A stretch of DNA of 61,403 bases, from positions 1-61,403 of the forward strand of contig JAFXLD010000064.1 in the NCBI GenBank assembly GCA_017531385.1, read 5' to 3'. Numbering within the stretch: position 1 is the stretch's first letter; every line of letters begins with the position of its first letter. Below the pieces are notes generated by a model. That model worked only from the letters and a program-made list of their open reading frames with translations, made no database searches and was not told the DNA's origin. The DNA comes from Clostridia bacterium. Lineage in GTDB: Bacteria > Bacillota > Clostridia > Oscillospirales > Acutalibacteraceae. Below, piece after piece: positions 61,285-61,403 of this stretch. Made by a program: the position numbers and the translations under genes.

Positions 61285-61304
61285 TGCAAGTCATATGCAA
61301 GTCA
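61285..61304 (+). repeat. right integrase arm-site pair, TGCAAGTCA x2
   Basis: TGCAAGTCA at 61285-61293 and 61296-61304, 11 bp apart and in the same orientation as the pair near attL. Confidence 0.65.
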
Positions 61305-61357
61305 GAAGAATCTTAAAAATGCCGATTTATAGCCGTTAGCTGTGCTTTTTTCTCCAT

Positions 61358-61403
61358 TCTCCAAAACCGCGTGCCGAGGGTTCAAGTCCTTCTGCCCCTG
61401 CCA
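61358..61403 (+). repeat. attR (second copy of tRNA-Trp 3' half)
   Basis: TCTCCAAAACC...CTGCCCCTGCCA, 43 of 46 positions identical to attL. Not a complete tRNA; only the part from the anticodon loop to CCA. Confidence 0.92.

Larger units (their letters stand above)
29363..61403. mobile_element. complete siphovirus-type prophage integrated in tRNA-Trp
   Basis: The element is bounded by 46-bp direct repeats of the tRNA-Trp 3' end (29363-29408 and 61358-61403). It carries in order an integrase, lysogeny switch, replication genes, terminase, HK97-type head, long non-contractile tail (tape measure, Dit, Tal), fibres, endolysin and holin. No gene essential to a tailed phage looks broken, so it may be inducible. 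A HUH-type Rep gene and PcfJ/PcfK-like genes in the replication block are unlike standard lambda or phi-11 modules. Confidence 0.95.

Noticed and set aside
61358-61403. A second tRNA-Trp gene at the window end
   Set aside because: Only the 3' half is present; it is the attR repeat.
1-61403. CRISPR array
   Set aside because: No set of regularly spaced direct repeats was seen on reading through the window; no cas-like gene is present.
1-61403. Insertion sequences
   Set aside because: No transposase gene or terminal inverted repeats were recognised; the only mobile element seen is the prophage.

Overview
The window comes from a low-GC Gram-positive bacterium, most likely a gut Clostridium relative of the Ruminococcaceae/Oscillospiraceae type. 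The evidence is consensus TTGACA/TATAAT promoters with 17-nt spacers, strong GGAGG ribosome binding sites, U-tailed intrinsic terminators, an SRP RNA-dnaX-ybaB-recR cluster, a lysine riboswitch, GTP-type PEP carboxykinase, and a dockerin module on the resident phage endolysin. No species can be named from the sequence alone.

Positions 1-29408 are host chromosome. From the left: tRNA-Leu(TAA); an alpha/beta hydrolase; a membrane-anchored choloylglycine-hydrolase-like amidase; a leftward unit of SRP RNA, dnaX (TTG start), ybaB, recR, an FGGY kinase and an unknown gene; a 49-residue protein that is more than half asparagine; a GPH sugar transporter; a dus gene; a polA - phosphatase/RimI fusion - tsaD run; pckG; two membrane-linked XRE regulators; a xylB-xylA operon; an NhaC-type transporter controlled by a lysine riboswitch with its own attenuator; fucO; an unknown membrane protein; glutamine synthetase; and tRNA-Met/Ile2 plus tRNA-Trp. 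Together they suggest a pentose-fermenting anaerobe: GPH permease, XylA, XylB and a second FGGY kinase for sugar entry, FucO for aldehyde reduction and PEPCK at the PEP/oxaloacetate node.

Positions 29363-61403 are a complete siphovirus-type prophage of about 32 kb inserted in the 3' half of tRNA-Trp. A 46-bp copy of the tRNA end flanks it on both sides, differing at three positions that all lie in the T arm. Beside each end lies a pair of TGCAAGTCA repeats, the expected arm sites of the integrase. Order: integrase, a candidate sRNA, a membrane-anchored DEDDh exonuclease, S24 repressor, divergent promoters with palindromic operators, Cro-like regulator, small early genes, a replication block (PcfK/PcfJ-like pair, coiled-coil protein, SSB, Lar, DUF3850, J-domain protein, hairpin origin, HUH Rep-like endonuclease, DUF1064 nuclease), an ArpU-like late regulator, a counter-oriented cassette of tiny genes, HNH, terminase, HK97 head genes, tail genes with a -1 frameshift chaperone, tail fibres, a dockerin-bearing amidase endolysin, XhlA-like protein and holin, and finally an AT-rich gene of unknown function next to attR.

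The observations I rate highest are: a probable type I toxin-antitoxin locus (38-residue lysine/membrane peptide with consensus promoter and Shine-Dalgarno sequence, opposed by a fully overlapping antisense transcription unit); the endolysin-dockerin fusion; the HUH Rep with its upstream perfect hairpin; the YwlE-like phosphatase fused to RimI next to tsaD; the membrane-tethered exonuclease in the lysogeny module; and the AT-rich cargo gene at attR.
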